DNA from: Yponomeuta sedellus
Taxonomy: Eukaryota > Arthropoda > Insecta > Lepidoptera > Yponomeutidae
DNA: 64,000 nt
Reading direction: 5' to 3'
Assembly (NCBI GenBank): GCA_934045075.1
Contig: OW203730.1
Span: forward strand, 13,324,505-13,388,504
A model generated the notes under the pieces. That model was not told where the DNA came from and searched no databases. It worked only from the letters and a program-made list of their open reading frames with translations. The stretch's first letter is position 1, and each line of letters opens with the position of its first letter. Made by a program: the position numbers and the translations under genes. This document shows, one piece after another, positions 22,058-32,759 of this stretch.

Positions 22058-22845
22058 TTAGAACTATTCATAATTACGTTTTTTTTCTGGTACACAGTAA
22101 AGAATGTTTAAAAAGTATTTCTACAAATAATGAAAAACTTTCATTCGAAGATGTCTTAAATATTTACAAATTAACGGTGTTATTTATAAAATACGATTCC
22201 ACTATAACACTCCAAGGGGCGCTTTATTTAATTGGTGGTTACGTTTTGTCCTTATTAAATCTCCACCACAAACTACTTCAGTCAGCGTTTCTGGAGTGTA
22301 TTAAGAAATTGTGTTTTTTTTTTTATAAATAAGCCTGAAAGTCGATAAATAAAATAATCATGTTCACTTTGATGCGAAGATAGAAAACATAGGTAGGTAT
22401 TAGTATTTTATTAATCACCCGCAATATTCATACATAGCTATGGGTACTGCAATGCTACCGAAACGTCAGGGAGTTAATTACCTACGTGTTACTTAATAAC
22501 TCGCAATCAGACCCGTTTACTATACAACTAGGTGGCTTGAATAATAAAAACCAAAAAAATAATACATTAAAATTAAAGCCGCGTCGATACAAATGTAGTC
22601 CTAATTTAAGCTTTAACATTATAAAGTAACGAAGTGGCATGGGAGAGCTAAACGCTAGTTAGCGCGTCGTCACTCATACAAAAGACATCAACGGGAGGTC
22701 GCGACCGCAGGTTCTATAAGCGCTCGTCGCATGACCGGCGCTCGGCCGGGGGAGACTGTAAACAGACGGCTAATTACGCGAACATAATAAAACTATTAAT
22801 TACCGACCTACCGCTGGTACACGGAGACATCTAATACAAATTTAC
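22058..22845. other. Non-coding, CpG-richer at 22650-22790
   Basis: No gene seen. The 22650-22790 segment (GCGCGTCGTCACTCAT, GACCGGCGCTCGGCCGGGGG) is repeat-free and CG-rich relative to its surroundings. Confidence 0.4.
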
Positions 22846-23097
22846 GGCCTCGGTAGCGCAGCGGTTCGGCACGCTAACTGTAAAACCGAAGGTCTCGGGT
22901 TCGATCCCCGGCCGGGTCAAACTAGAAAACGAACTTTTCTAGTTTGTCTCGGGTCTTGGATGTTATCTATGTATTTATTGTATTAAATCTATCGTCGAGT
23001 TAGCACCTATAACACAAGTCATTTAGTTGTACTTAGTATAGGGCTAACAAGATCTGTGTAATATGCCCATGAATATTTACTTATTATTATTTATTTA
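22846..23097 (+). mobile_element. tRNA-derived SINE (family S3), plus
   Basis: The head GGCCTCGGTAGCGCAGCGGT has an A box and GGTCTCGGGTTCGATCCCCG has a strong B box (22846-22920). A non-tRNA body (GTTTGTCTCGGGTCTTGGAT) follows and a TTATTATTATTTATT tail ends near 23097. The intact B box suggests a relatively young copy. It is not called as a tRNA gene, because the anticodon arm does not form a proper stem with T at position 33 and the body is SINE-like. Confidence 0.85.
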
Positions 23098-23179
23098 AAT
23101 AACCTTAGTAAAAAAAACGCACTAAAAAGAAGATAAAACACGTTTCGTTTTTTCATCTACTTAGTGGATAATAAATAAT

Positions 23180-23215
23180 CACACTAGATGGGTGAAGGGT
23201 CCACTCGGACTCTGC
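23180..23215. repeat. Short repeat shared with 31853-31890
   Basis: TCACACTAGATGGGTGAAGG plus CCACTC recurs at 31853-31890 with two changes (ATGAGTGAAGGG, ACCACTC). Both copies lie in otherwise unrelated AT-rich DNA; the parent element is unknown. Confidence 0.55.
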
Positions 23216-23460
23216 AGTACCTGGGACATTATTAAGCCACTTGGCAACTATAGTTGATCTAAAATAACCATGTCCCAAAAAGAAAATAAAGTACGAGAGG
23301 ATAAACTGGATGGTAAGGTACTGGTATGCGTTATGTATCTGTCTATAAAATAATAAAGTATTTAAATAACCGCAATTTGAAATACACAGATGAGACGAAG
23401 AGTTAGAGATTATTTTCTCCTGGATCCCGTCAACAGATCTTGTCAACATGGGATCACTCT

Positions 23461-23605
23461 TCACTGAGGTGGTCTTACATAGATTTAAATTTCACTCAGA
23501 CTGAGAACATTTGTTTAAATGTACTGCGGCCCCCAGTGGGCATCGAACCCACGTCCTCGGTCTTGGTTTCCAAGCGCCTTGACAGCAAGACCAACGAGGC
23601 AGTCA
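23461..23605 (-). mobile_element. tRNA-derived SINE (family S1), minus
   Basis: Minus-strand head GACTGCCTCGTTGGTCTTGC with GTGGGTTCGATGCCCACTGG, followed by body AACAAATGTTCTCAGTCTGA. It is the same family as 4381-4492 and 60066-60175. The body ends in the words TGAGTGAAATTTAAATC. Confidence 0.85.
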
Positions 23606-24042
23606 TGTGGCAATGAACCATCGCTGAACATACATGCACTTAATAAATATATAGACAAACTGAGAACCTCTAGCTTTTTCGAAGTCGGTTGAACAATCTC
23701 TGAAAAAGCTAACTTAAAGCAGGCTGCAACACGAAAACGGTGTCTTCAAAAATTATGAAAATCATTCTCCACTAACGAACTCATTAAGAAGGGATAAACA
23801 TGTGGTCTTTAGGGCCCAGGACAACTTCTCACGGTCGGGTAATTCGAGCACTCAAACAAGTCACACGACTCGCGATGTAGGCTACAATCGTACCACGAAA
23901 ACGGTGAAAATGGCCGGTAACTAGTAGCGAGTGGAAGTATAACAGGCGATCTTCGGCGCACGAATGGAGGTCGTAAGGTTACGCTCCCAACTGCACAGGA
24001 ACTAGACTAGAAAGCGACCACTGACACTGCGAACAGGGCCGA
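23606..24042. other. Non-coding, no feature seen
   Basis: Mixed-composition DNA without a recognised repeat or gene. Confidence 0.45.
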
Positions 24043-24162
24043 CTTTCGTAAAACTGCAACTCGCAGTTCACTATGACAATTCGAGGTACATTGCGTACCT
24101 CGTTAATCTGTGACTTAAGCGAATTGCCTGAGTAAACAATGAATTGTAATTCTATGAAACAG
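24043..24162. mobile_element. MITE-like element, ~120 bp, TIR GTTTCATARAAYTACAATT
   Basis: TTTCGTAAAACTGCAACT at 24043-24060 and its imperfect inverse AATTGTAATTCTATGAAAC at 24142-24160 are terminal inverted repeats of the family also at 58835-58975, with a solo end at 1883-1902. It directly abuts the start of the 188-bp satellite array. Confidence 0.6.
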
Positions 24163-24168
24163 GTCGAT

Positions 24169-25640
24169 TACACGGAAAAAAATTTGCTTTAGCAAAGTAC
24201 CAATTTGGCTTTGTTAAAAATTACTCGACTACATACAACTAAGATACATTTAAAACGCTCATTAAAGCTTTGTTAACTATATACGAGCAAGTATTGCTAA
24301 ATGGTCTTGGTTATTTTAAATTAAAGTACTTCTTTATTTCCAAATGAGTGTCTCGATAAATGTAACCTTTGCGCAATACAATTACAAATAGACAAGCTTA
24401 CATTGTTAGCTACGGCTAAGCATGTTATTTAATTTAAAACGAGCAAGCCTCGGTTAAACTTAGACAAGGTTGCTTTGATGCAAGTACCGTGTAACTAATT
24501 TAAAAACGTCCCTTGTACTTTTTGTTTCCAAATAAGTGGCTCGATAAATGTAACCTTTGCGGAATACAATTACAAATAGACAATCTTACCTTTTTAGCTA
24601 CGGCTAAGTATGTTAATTAATTTAAAACGAGCAAGCCTCGGTTAAACTTAGACAAGGTTGCTTTGATGCAAGTACCGTGTAACTAATTTAAAAACGTCCC
24701 TTGTACTTTTTGTTTCCAAATAAGTGGCTCGATAAATGTAAACTTTGCCGAGTTCAATTAAAATAGACAAGTTTACAGTTTTAGCTACGGCTAAGCATGT
24801 TATTTAATTTTAAACGAATAAGCCTCGGTTAAACTTAGACAAGATTGTTGTAATGCAAATACCCTGTAACTTATTAAAAAACTTTCCTTGTACTTTTTTA
24901 TTTTCAAATAAGAGGCTGGATGAATGTAAACTTTGTCAAATTCAATTAAAATAGACAAAATTACACTGTTGGCTACGGCAAAGCATGATATTTAATTTTA
25001 AACGATTAAATCTTGGCTAAACTCAGATACGTTTATGTGGTGCAAATACCGTGTAACTTATTTTAAAACGTCCCTTGTACTTTTTTATTTCCAAATAAGT
25101 GGCTCGATAATTGTAAACTATGTCGAATTCAATTAAAATAGACAAATATACACTGTTAGCTACGGCTAAGCATGATATTTAATTTTAAACGATTAACTCT
25201 TGGCTAAACTCAGATAACTTTATGTGATGCAAATTACCGTTAACTTATTTAAAAACGTCCCTTGTACTTGTTTATTTCCAAACAAGTGGCTCGACGAATG
25301 TAAACTTGTAAACTTTGCCGAATTAAATTTAAATTAGACAAGTAAACACTGTTAGCTACGGCTAAGTATGTTATTTAATTTTAAACGAATAACACTCGGT
25401 TAAACTTAAATAAGTAGCTATGTTGCAAATTACCGTGTGACTTATTTGAAATTTCTCTTGTACTTCTTTATTTCCAAACAAGTGTCTCGGTAAATGTAAA
25501 CTTTGCCGAGTCCAATTAAAATAGACAAACTTACACTGTTAGCTACAGCTGAGTATGTCATTAAATTTTAAATAAACCATTTAGCTAAAGTTAGATAAGT
25601 TGCAATGCTGAAAATTACCGTGTAATTTCTAAAAACATAA
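24169..25640 (+). repeat. Tandem array A, 188-bp monomers, ~7 copies
   Basis: The word TCGATAAATGTAA and its variants recur at 24353, 24541, 24729, 24917, 25104, 25291 and 25487, spaced 188, 188, 188, 187, 187 and 196 bp. Each monomer contains TTAGCTACGGCTAAG, which is an internal dyad (TTAGC...GCTAA), and CCTTGTACTT. Adjacent monomers 1-3 are nearly identical; later ones diverge. The array begins with TACACGGAAAAAA at 24169-24181, a motif found inverted at the end of array B. Confidence 0.95.
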
Positions 25641-26229
25641 ACTTGTTACAAAGCTGTCGTTACAGAAGCGCTCGGTAGTTTATAATTGAGAGCGTTTACA
25701 ATTTTTAAGATTGGAACTTATTTAAATAACTTGAAATATTCTCGGTGTCACACAGCAAAGACTTTATTCCTATCACAATAAGAATCAAAATTCACTTAAG
25801 ACTTGTCAAGATTCTTCTTTCTTGGCGGGCACGCACTGATTGGCTGATTAGCGTAGCGAGCTGACAAGTCGAGTGTTGCCACTATATAATTTGTCATGAT
25901 CATTTTTGTAGCTTTCGGCCCCTGTTCGTAACTTGTCTAAATTATTATTGCAACTAATAGCTGATTGCATAATTTTCATTAAATTCTAGCCTTTGTTGAA
26001 GTGAAGTAATAAATAGTCGACAATCAGCACACTTAAAAAATGAGGATTCCAATTCGACTCGTGTGAATGTTCTATGTGGGCTTATTGAACGAGGGAGTAA
26101 AGCAAGCGAAGTTCTTAGAGTCTTCTAGAACAATCCAGCGTTTGTATGTGTGACTTTTCTTACTTCTTGATGCGTCATTTGTTTATCTCTTTCTGACCCA
26201 CGGGAGAGAAGAAACAGGAACCTTTGAGT
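25641..26229. other. Non-coding; CCAAT-like motif
   Basis: No gene seen. CACGCACTGATTGGCTGATT near 25830 contains an inverted CCAAT box within a locally GC-richer patch; functional meaning is unknown. Confidence 0.35.
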
Positions 26230-26650
26230 GTAATTGATGGGTTTTATAGAAAACCAGCTTTTCCCCGCGACAGTTTTTTCATAGAAAAATCCATTTATAT
26301 TTTGTAAAAAAACATATTTTTTCCGATCTTTTAATAGTTACTCTGCTATTTGGAGACGGGAGAGAAACACAATAAATAAAAAACCATCAAAATCGGTCCA
26401 GTCGTTCTCGAGTTTTTGTGTTCGAATCGAACAAATGCGAATTTGTTTTAAGACTAGCTTTTGCTCGCGACTTTATCCGCGTGGTCTACAGAATTTTTTT
26501 TCGTGACATTTTCAGATAATTTGATAGTTATTCTGCTATTCGGGACGGATACAAATGCAACAAAATAAAAACCATGAAAATCGATCCAGCCGTTCTCGAT
26601 TTACAAGTGTTAGAACAAACAAGACTTGTTTTATATATTAAGGTAAAATT
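26230..26650 (+). repeat. Two successive copies of a lepidopteran interspersed repeat
   Basis: Copy 1 (about 26250-26450) and copy 2 (about 26452-26650) both run from a CAGCTTTT/CTAGCTTTTGCTCGCGAC start through GTTAYTCTGCTATT to AAAATCGRTCCAG and CGTTCTCGA. They are diverged tandem or double insertions of a family that also resembles repeats C and D here. Confidence 0.7.
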
Positions 26651-28244
26651 TTAATAGTTTCCTCTTGATATATATACCTTTCCTAGTGCTATGTTATGAA
26701 AATAGGTCACACCATCTTTATTTCGTATCGTTAAGGTCTTACTTTGGCACTTTACTGTAGCACATTTTGGCCATTTGTCAGCTTTGTTGTCATCAAACGT
26801 ATAATGATGGAATTGTGCTTAGACTGGATTTAAGCTCAATTTTGCGGTTACGTTTTTTGAACGCCTATGAGTTGCTTATTTGTATTGTAAGCAATGTAAA
26901 GTCATTGAGATTATGTACACTTCATGAAGTCTGTAAAAATGTAAACTCTTAAGTCAAAAAATTATTTCTTTTTCCTGTTTTTATTATCCGGGTCGAGTTA
27001 TGAGAAATCTGGAAGTTTCGGGTTAATTTTCCTGTGAGTATGATAATCAAAATTACAATTATATTATTTAAATCCAAATGTAACTTTTACAGATGTAAAA
27101 ATTTAGCTTTTAAACCTGCCTCGCGTAACTTTTGCCGGACAGGTATTGGCAACACTGCGACACGAGGAACAAACGGAAGACCGGCCGGTCATTTTCTTCA
27201 CAATTTTCTTTCAAAGTTTATACCGTTACTCAAGTTGTGCTGGTTTTATTTCGAGGATTATTTTAAAGCTAATCTGTCTTCTTTAGATTAAGTGTGTGTG
27301 TGAGGCGGCTCATCCATCGATCCAACGACGAGGAATTAAAAAATCTTCTGACGGCATGGGATTTGAAAGATAACATTGAAGTTTTCAAAGGCAAGTAGAC
27401 AAACCAAAACATATTTTCTTTCACGTTGTTTGATATAAATTTACTGTTTGTACACTTAGCGACAGGACGCGCTACCCCATGGTAGCTGGTGTGAGTAAGA
27501 GTATCGGACAAAAAGGGGTATCTATATGGGGTAACAGGGACGTCTTGTGTTGGTACATATATAGCGAAAATCAATTACCACATGGCTTTATTCACTGACT
27601 TACACTCACTTGCAATAAACTACGAATATTTCTAATTTTCTCCACTAAGACCCTCACTGGTAGGGTAAAGTGGAAACCTAAAATCTCAGTGGAATCTGCC
27701 TCACTGAAACTCGATTTAGTGGGGCAAATTCCACTAGTCTTAAGTCTCGATGGCTTTCGCCCCACCTGGATGTTATTATTAATAAATCTCCCTTGAGGAG
27801 ATATTTTTTTCGATATTACGCATTTGGCCCTATAGTAATTTGTGCTCAGTTTCAGTATAGTAACCTTCATGAATATAGCACGATTGCATTAATATGTATG
27901 TGCATACGTTCTTACTTTGCTACAACTTATATTTTTTTGTTTTAGGACTTGCGGTTGCTGATAACCAGTACTCTAGAAGGGAAAAGCCTTTAAAATCAGG
28001 ATGAAAATATTTCAATAAATAATGCGGCACGTCTGATTTATTAAGAAATATTGCAACGTGTATACTACGACAAAACCCTGAAGACTGCGCCGATTTAAGT
28101 AGCACGGGTTATACCATCGCAATGGTTGGTTACTAGACTATCGATAGTGTGAAAGAAACTATCATTACCGGACTAATATCTATTGAACAACTACGCATTA
28201 TAGAGACTCACCCACCAGGTAATTTTCTTCGAAAATGTAATTCC
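26651..28244. other. Non-coding; an ILGFHFTLP-like frame of unknown origin
   Basis: No gene that I can defend. A minus-strand 92-codon ORF (27592-27870) contains STEILGFHFTLPVRVLVEKI, which looks vaguely like a retroelement coding remnant but lacks a diagnostic motif. The rest is AT-rich. Confidence 0.3.
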
Positions 28245-28360
28245 ACCCATGCCGGGATCCGAATCCGTGACCTCTGGCTGTTCGCTCCAGAGGTTGCGGG
28301 TTCGAGTCCCGGCATGGGTAGTGTGTAGCTTCTAAATAGGTTTTTAAAATACAATGATAA
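28245..28360. mobile_element. Head-to-head S2 SINE fragments forming a 33-bp hairpin
   Basis: The left arm 28245-28277 (ACCCATGCCGGGATCCGAAT onward) and right arm 28287-28319 (CCAGAGGTTGCGGGTTCGAG onward) are inverted copies of the B-box half of SINE S2 around a 9-nt loop, with a few mismatches. S2 tail words TTCTAAATAGGTTTTTAAAA follow to the right. The left arm is more mutated than the right. The result is a strong RNA hairpin if transcribed. Confidence 0.85.
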
Positions 28361-28989
28361 GTGAAACATATTTGAAGTAAGTTTTTTTTTTAATAGGGTT
28401 AAGCAAATTAACGCATTTTAATGCTCGGTGGCCTTTTGCGAATAAGACATCTCGGTCACTTAACTGTTTGTGCCTTTAACTTGCTTGTGTAGACTGACTG
28501 ACATCTGAATTCGTTAATAATGCAGATTTCAATTGTTTACAAGATCGTTGCGTATTTTACATTATTTTATGTCCAGAACGTACGAAGCGGAAAAAATTAA
28601 CAAGTTAAACAATACAGAGATTGGAGGGCTGTTATTTTTGTATTAACTTTTTCACGATTTTGTCATCGTATAAACCCAGCTTAAGTTAATTTATGTTTCT
28701 CTAGATCTCTTTTTATTAGCAAATACATTTTACTTGTTCCATATACAGTCTTTTCTTTCATGTCTTTCAAGTTTTGTCTATTCGGTACATAATTGGTTTA
28801 GGCGCAGAAAGTTCATTTTATAAAATTACACCTTGTGATGTTTTGAGAAAGATCTATTGTGTAACTTAAATTATTTCTCTCTCTCTCTCTCTATAACTAG
28901 GCGTTTAGAGAAAGGGTATGCCACTTTTTGCGCCTAGCCACGGTTCACAATAAACAATCTTTTTTAGTTTTTTAAATTCTAGGCATATA
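28361..28989. other. Non-coding AT-rich, short (CT)n at ~28877
   Basis: No gene seen. It contains TTTCTCTCTCTCTCTCTATA near 28875 and an inverted TAGGCG...CGCCTAG pair at 28899-28936. Confidence 0.45.
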
Positions 28990-30193
28990 CATTTTTTATT
29001 GACTTAGGTTAACCACAATGTTGAAAATTACCAAGTTATTAGTATTGTCAAACTGTTCATTGGATAGCTACGACCTATCAAATTTGTAATAGTAGCCAAT
29101 TCAAATTGGTATACTTAACCAATAATTATGCAACATGTATTTTTGCTGTGGTCACCGAACTAACCCTCTTAAAAAGTTGCATGGTTATAGGTTAAATATG
29201 CCGATTTTAATTGGCTAACATTACAAGGCTGATGTTTTGTAGCTACCCGATTAACATGTTTGACAGCACTGAATAACTTGGTAACTTTCAACAAAGTATT
29301 TTAGCTGTGGTCACCCAATCAACCCGCTTAAAGAATAGCATGGATATTGGTTAAATATACTGAATTGAGTTAGCTAATTTTACAAAGTTGATGGGTTGTA
29401 GGCACCCGATGAAGACGTTTGGCAGCACCGAGTAACTTGGTAACCTTCTACAAAGTATTTTAGCTGTGGTCACCCAATCAACCCGCTTAAAGAGTAGCAT
29501 GGATATTGGTTAAGAATACCGAATTGAATTTGCTAATACTACAAAGCTAATGGGTTGTAGCTAACAGATGAATATGTTTGACAGCACCGAATATCTTGGT
29601 TACTTTTAACAAAGTATTATAGCTATGGTCACCCAATCAACCCATTTAAAGAGTAGCATGGTTATTGGTTAAATATACCGAGTTGAATTAGCTAATATTA
29701 CAGCGCTGATGGATTGTAGCACCCAATGAACACGATAGATAGTACCGAATAACTTAGTTATTTTCAACAAAGTATTTAAGGTGTGTTCACCCAATTAACC
29801 TGCTTAAGCGATGACACCATTGGTTAGGTATACCGATTTTTATTGGTTAATATTACAAAGCATGAGGGTAGTAGCTACCCAATTAATACAAAACAGTACC
29901 AACCACTTGGCAAGGTTGACCAAGCAACTAGGTTGTATCTATCGATTTAGTTAGCTAAATACAACAACTCGTCCTATTAATGATCACAATGAGGTTTGCT
30001 ATGTTTACTGATTTATAAACTTTGCGTGACCTATTTTTTAACATACTTACTGGGTTAATGTTACCAACGTATATCAACAAAGTTCAATGGTTTAATTTTA
30101 GCGAAAGTGTTTGCAGGCTCCCTCAGAACCAACTCACTCGGTTGTAAATACACAATACTTATTTACTTTTAGCCATTCATTTTTTTCCGTGTA
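28990..30193 (+). repeat. Tandem array B, 159-bp monomers, ~5-6 copies
   Basis: GCTGTGGTCACC and variants recur at about 29145, 29304, 29463, 29622 and 29780, a strict 158-159 bp period. Monomers share ACAAAGTATTTTAGCTGTGG and GTAGCATGGATATTGGTTAA. Divergence grows toward the right. Past the last clear unit there is monomer-like sequence and then TTTTTTCCGTGTA at 30181-30193, the inverse of the motif that opens array A. The monomer sequence is unrelated to array A. Confidence 0.93.
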
Positions 30194-30297
30194 CCTTAAC
30201 TCATAGGAAACTAAAACTTGTATTTCTCTAAGGTTTCAGGTAATTGCTATTACCAACAAGAGGATTTTTATATATTATATAGATCCGTGCGTGCATG

Positions 30298-30420
30298 CAA
30301 CGACTTATGAACGTTGATGAAGCCAAGGTGATCTGGCAGGATCGTGGCAAGTGGCAGTCCCTGGTCTGTGCCTACCCCTCTGGGATACAGGCGTGAGGTT
30401 ATGTATGCATGTATGTATAT
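30298..30420 (+). pseudogene. Non-LTR retrotransposon C-terminal tail with ATGT repeats
   Basis: The last 32 codons read QRLMNVDEAKVIWQDRGKWQ then SLVCAYPSGIQA and a stop at 30394-30396. After it comes GTTATGTATGCATGTATGTA. The pattern (Q)DR-KW-SLV near the terminus, a stop, then a short tandem tail is characteristic of insect non-LTR ORF2 3' ends. The copy is severely 5'-truncated; the clade is not certain. Confidence 0.75.
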
Positions 30421-30964
30421 AGAAGGAATTATTTAAAATCTGGTGTAACAGTTTTTGTGATTTTTTTTGTGCACAACCTTGACTAAAAGACTTTCAGGAG
30501 GCCTACAGGCAGAAAGGTCCAGAAACCCGCTTAGTATAGTCAACTGCGTTTTAACCAATATCGTCAGTACAATCTAAATTATAAAAATCTCACGATTCAT
30601 GATTTTTTTCGTGTAAGTCTAAGTATAGGCCGTAGGCTGATTGGCATGGCAAAGCAACGCTTGCAGGATTAACTAGTAAACTGTACAGAAAATTCTTAGT
30701 TTATCTAAATGATATTTATAAAATTAAGCACATCTACGCCCTACAATGTGCAAAATGTGCAATGTGCAGAATTATATCTGCACAGGCTCTCTTCTGCTCG
30801 TACGAAAAAAATTGTTTTTAATCGTTATTATTTTAAGTTGACTTAAAATAATAACATTTAAATATGATAAAAAATAAATTAAATAAAAAAAGTATACATT
30901 AATGAAAATCGATGGCTTATATAATTTATTATTAGCTTTTCAAATCCATGTAATATAACAAATT
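30421..30964. other. Non-coding AT-rich, with near-perfect 32-bp palindrome
   Basis: GTTATTATTTTAAGT at 30824-30838 and ACTTAAAATAATAAC at 30841-30855 are perfect inverted arms separated by 2 bp. No gene seen. Confidence 0.6.
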
Positions 30965-31303
30965 GTTTAACAGAATAAATATATAATTTAGTTATTGTGG
31001 CATTTTCTACAATTGGAAACCCACAAACGGGAGCCCACGATACAGGATTTACCTAGTGCTAGGCCCACCAGACGTTGTCCAGCCAATCACCATTTACGAA
31101 ATAAATAACATAACATTTACATGCAGGCACGTACATTGCTTCTGGCCCCACACTAGGATACCCTGTGTCGTGGGTACCAGAAACCGAAACATCACAAACG
31201 TGTAAACATCAAAGACCTGGTGTTTTTTGTCCTCAGCCGGGGTTCGAACCCGGGACCTCTCGCATGGTAGGCAGATGCACTACCGCTGCGCCACAGAGGC
31301 CGT
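30965..31303 (-). mobile_element. tRNA-derived SINE (family S4), minus, ~340 bp
   Basis: The minus-strand head GCCTCTGTGGCGCAGCGGTA (A box) is followed by GTCCCGGGTTCGAACCCCGG (B box), GGACAAAAAACACCAGG, and a body with CGACACAGGGTATCCTAGTG down to about 30965. The T arm pairs perfectly and the A/B boxes are intact, but the acceptor stem pairs only partly and the downstream body is long, so I call a SINE and not a tRNA gene. A 91-codon plus-strand ORF across it is incidental. Confidence 0.82.
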
Positions 31304-32610
31304 CAATAATTTTTACTTTAGTTTTACTCTACAATATTTCGAACACCAAAGAAATATTTATGGAGATTTTTATAGATCACAAGTTTTGTAACATTATTCA
31401 AATCAGCAATAAAAGTGGTCGACATACATTATCCAATTAAGAAGTTGAGGCAATCAGGTCAGAATCAGCACATAAATGACCGTCAAATGAATAAAGAAAT
31501 TCAATATCTCCGAATAACACCATTACTTTTACAAAGCTAGAGAAGATGCTATAAAGTAATTACCAAACTAAAAGGGATAGTCCCATTACCTTTACCGGCT
31601 TACACCTGTGTTGCAATCCAGCTGTCCAAATGCATGCATTTTAATGCGTTACATATGAATACGCGTAAGTTTGTATTTGTGGAGTACCGTTAAAAACACA
31701 ATTTATTCAAACTTATCGTTGGTAAATCAATAAACCATTGGAAATAGCCTAACTTGGACATATATTGGGACATCAAATCCATTGTGATGATGATTGGCCT
31801 TTTTGCATCTACGTAATGAGATGATTTATACAGCGTCCAGTGGTATCCTCACTCACACTAGATGAGTGAAGGGACCACTCCGACGCTTTAGTATACTTCC
31901 AGAATACACACACACAATATATATATATATTCTACTTTTAGCGCTGATTACGTCAACTTGCATTACAATAGCGTTTATTTATTAATTTACCCAAAATATG
32001 CCTTTACTTTCCGATGCGCTCTAAAAATTTCAATAACTATAACGTTCATTAAGTTGTTTTCCTGACTTATTGCATTTAACTGTCGCAATTTAGAAACCTA
32101 ACAACATGGAGAGCACAGTAACAGCCTGTAGTACAGTCGACAGCACATCGACCTTTACATATGCACTCTACTCGTTTACATTACCAGCGAGTTAAAACAT
32201 GTAAAGTTAACCGTCACCTGTAGAGGGACTTAGCCGTTACTTTAAGAAGGATTGCAACAAAAATATAAAGCTTGATCATCTGTCGATGGCAAAAGCAGAG
32301 GTAGGAATATTATCGCCGCGCTTCTCCGCAGTGTTGGCGATCGCTATGACCCGGTTGGTGCGCGGCTCATAATTAAGAGGCTCACGTGAGAAACGCGCGC
32401 TTCGTGCTGCCGCCGACACGCCACCTATCCGGCACAAGGAGACGGCCCGGTTTCCTGATTACATTTACGACCATTGTAAAGAAGACGTGGCTTGTCATTT
32501 TGACTGTATATAGGTTAAATCTTCCTTGAGGATAGGTTAAACGGTCAAAATCTTAGAGAAACGCACAGTCTTTAAATATAATTTCGTAATGATTCGCGAT
32601 ACTCATACAT
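31304..32610. other. Non-coding; CpG-rich unique patch 32290-32460
   Basis: No gene seen. Within AT-rich DNA, 32290-32460 is strongly CG-rich (CGCCGCGCTTCTCCGCAGTG, GCTGCCGCCGACACGCCACC) and contains CACGTG at about 32384. It has no repeat hallmark and could be a conserved cis-element or an unrecognised exon. The repeat shared with 23180-23215 is at 31853-31890. Confidence 0.4.
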
Positions 32611-32759
32611 AGTTATAAATTAAACGGGTCAAATCGCGATTATATATTAAATAAAACGTAATTACCTTATTTCCCGACGTTTCGGCAGCGTTACAGTTGC
32701 CGTGGTCTCGGGTATACAACTAATGAATAATCGCGATTTGACCCGTTTAATATATAACT
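32611..32759. mobile_element. Foldback/MITE with 33-bp arms and CGACGTTTCGG core
   Basis: The left arm 32611-32643 (AGTTATAAATTAAACGGGTC onward) and right arm 32727-32759 are inverted with two mismatches. The interior has TTTCCCGACGTTTCGG and GCCGTGGTCTCGGG, the same core in the same orientation as the element at 8994-9128, whose arms are unrelated. A deleted copy in the opposite orientation is at 62949-63010. Confidence 0.8.

Noticed and set aside
22846..22920. tRNA gene with good A and B boxes
   Set aside because: The anticodon stem and acceptor pairing are imperfect and a SINE body with an AT-rich tail follows.
27592..27870. Minus-strand 92-codon ORF with ILGFHFTLP, considered as a retroelement gene
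   Set aside because: The resemblance to an RT-adjacent ILG motif is too short and no neighbouring motifs follow in any frame.
31215..31303. Possible minus-strand tRNA-Gly-like gene
   Set aside because: T arm and boxes are good, but the acceptor stem pairs only partly and a long non-tRNA body continues downstream; SINE is the simpler reading.
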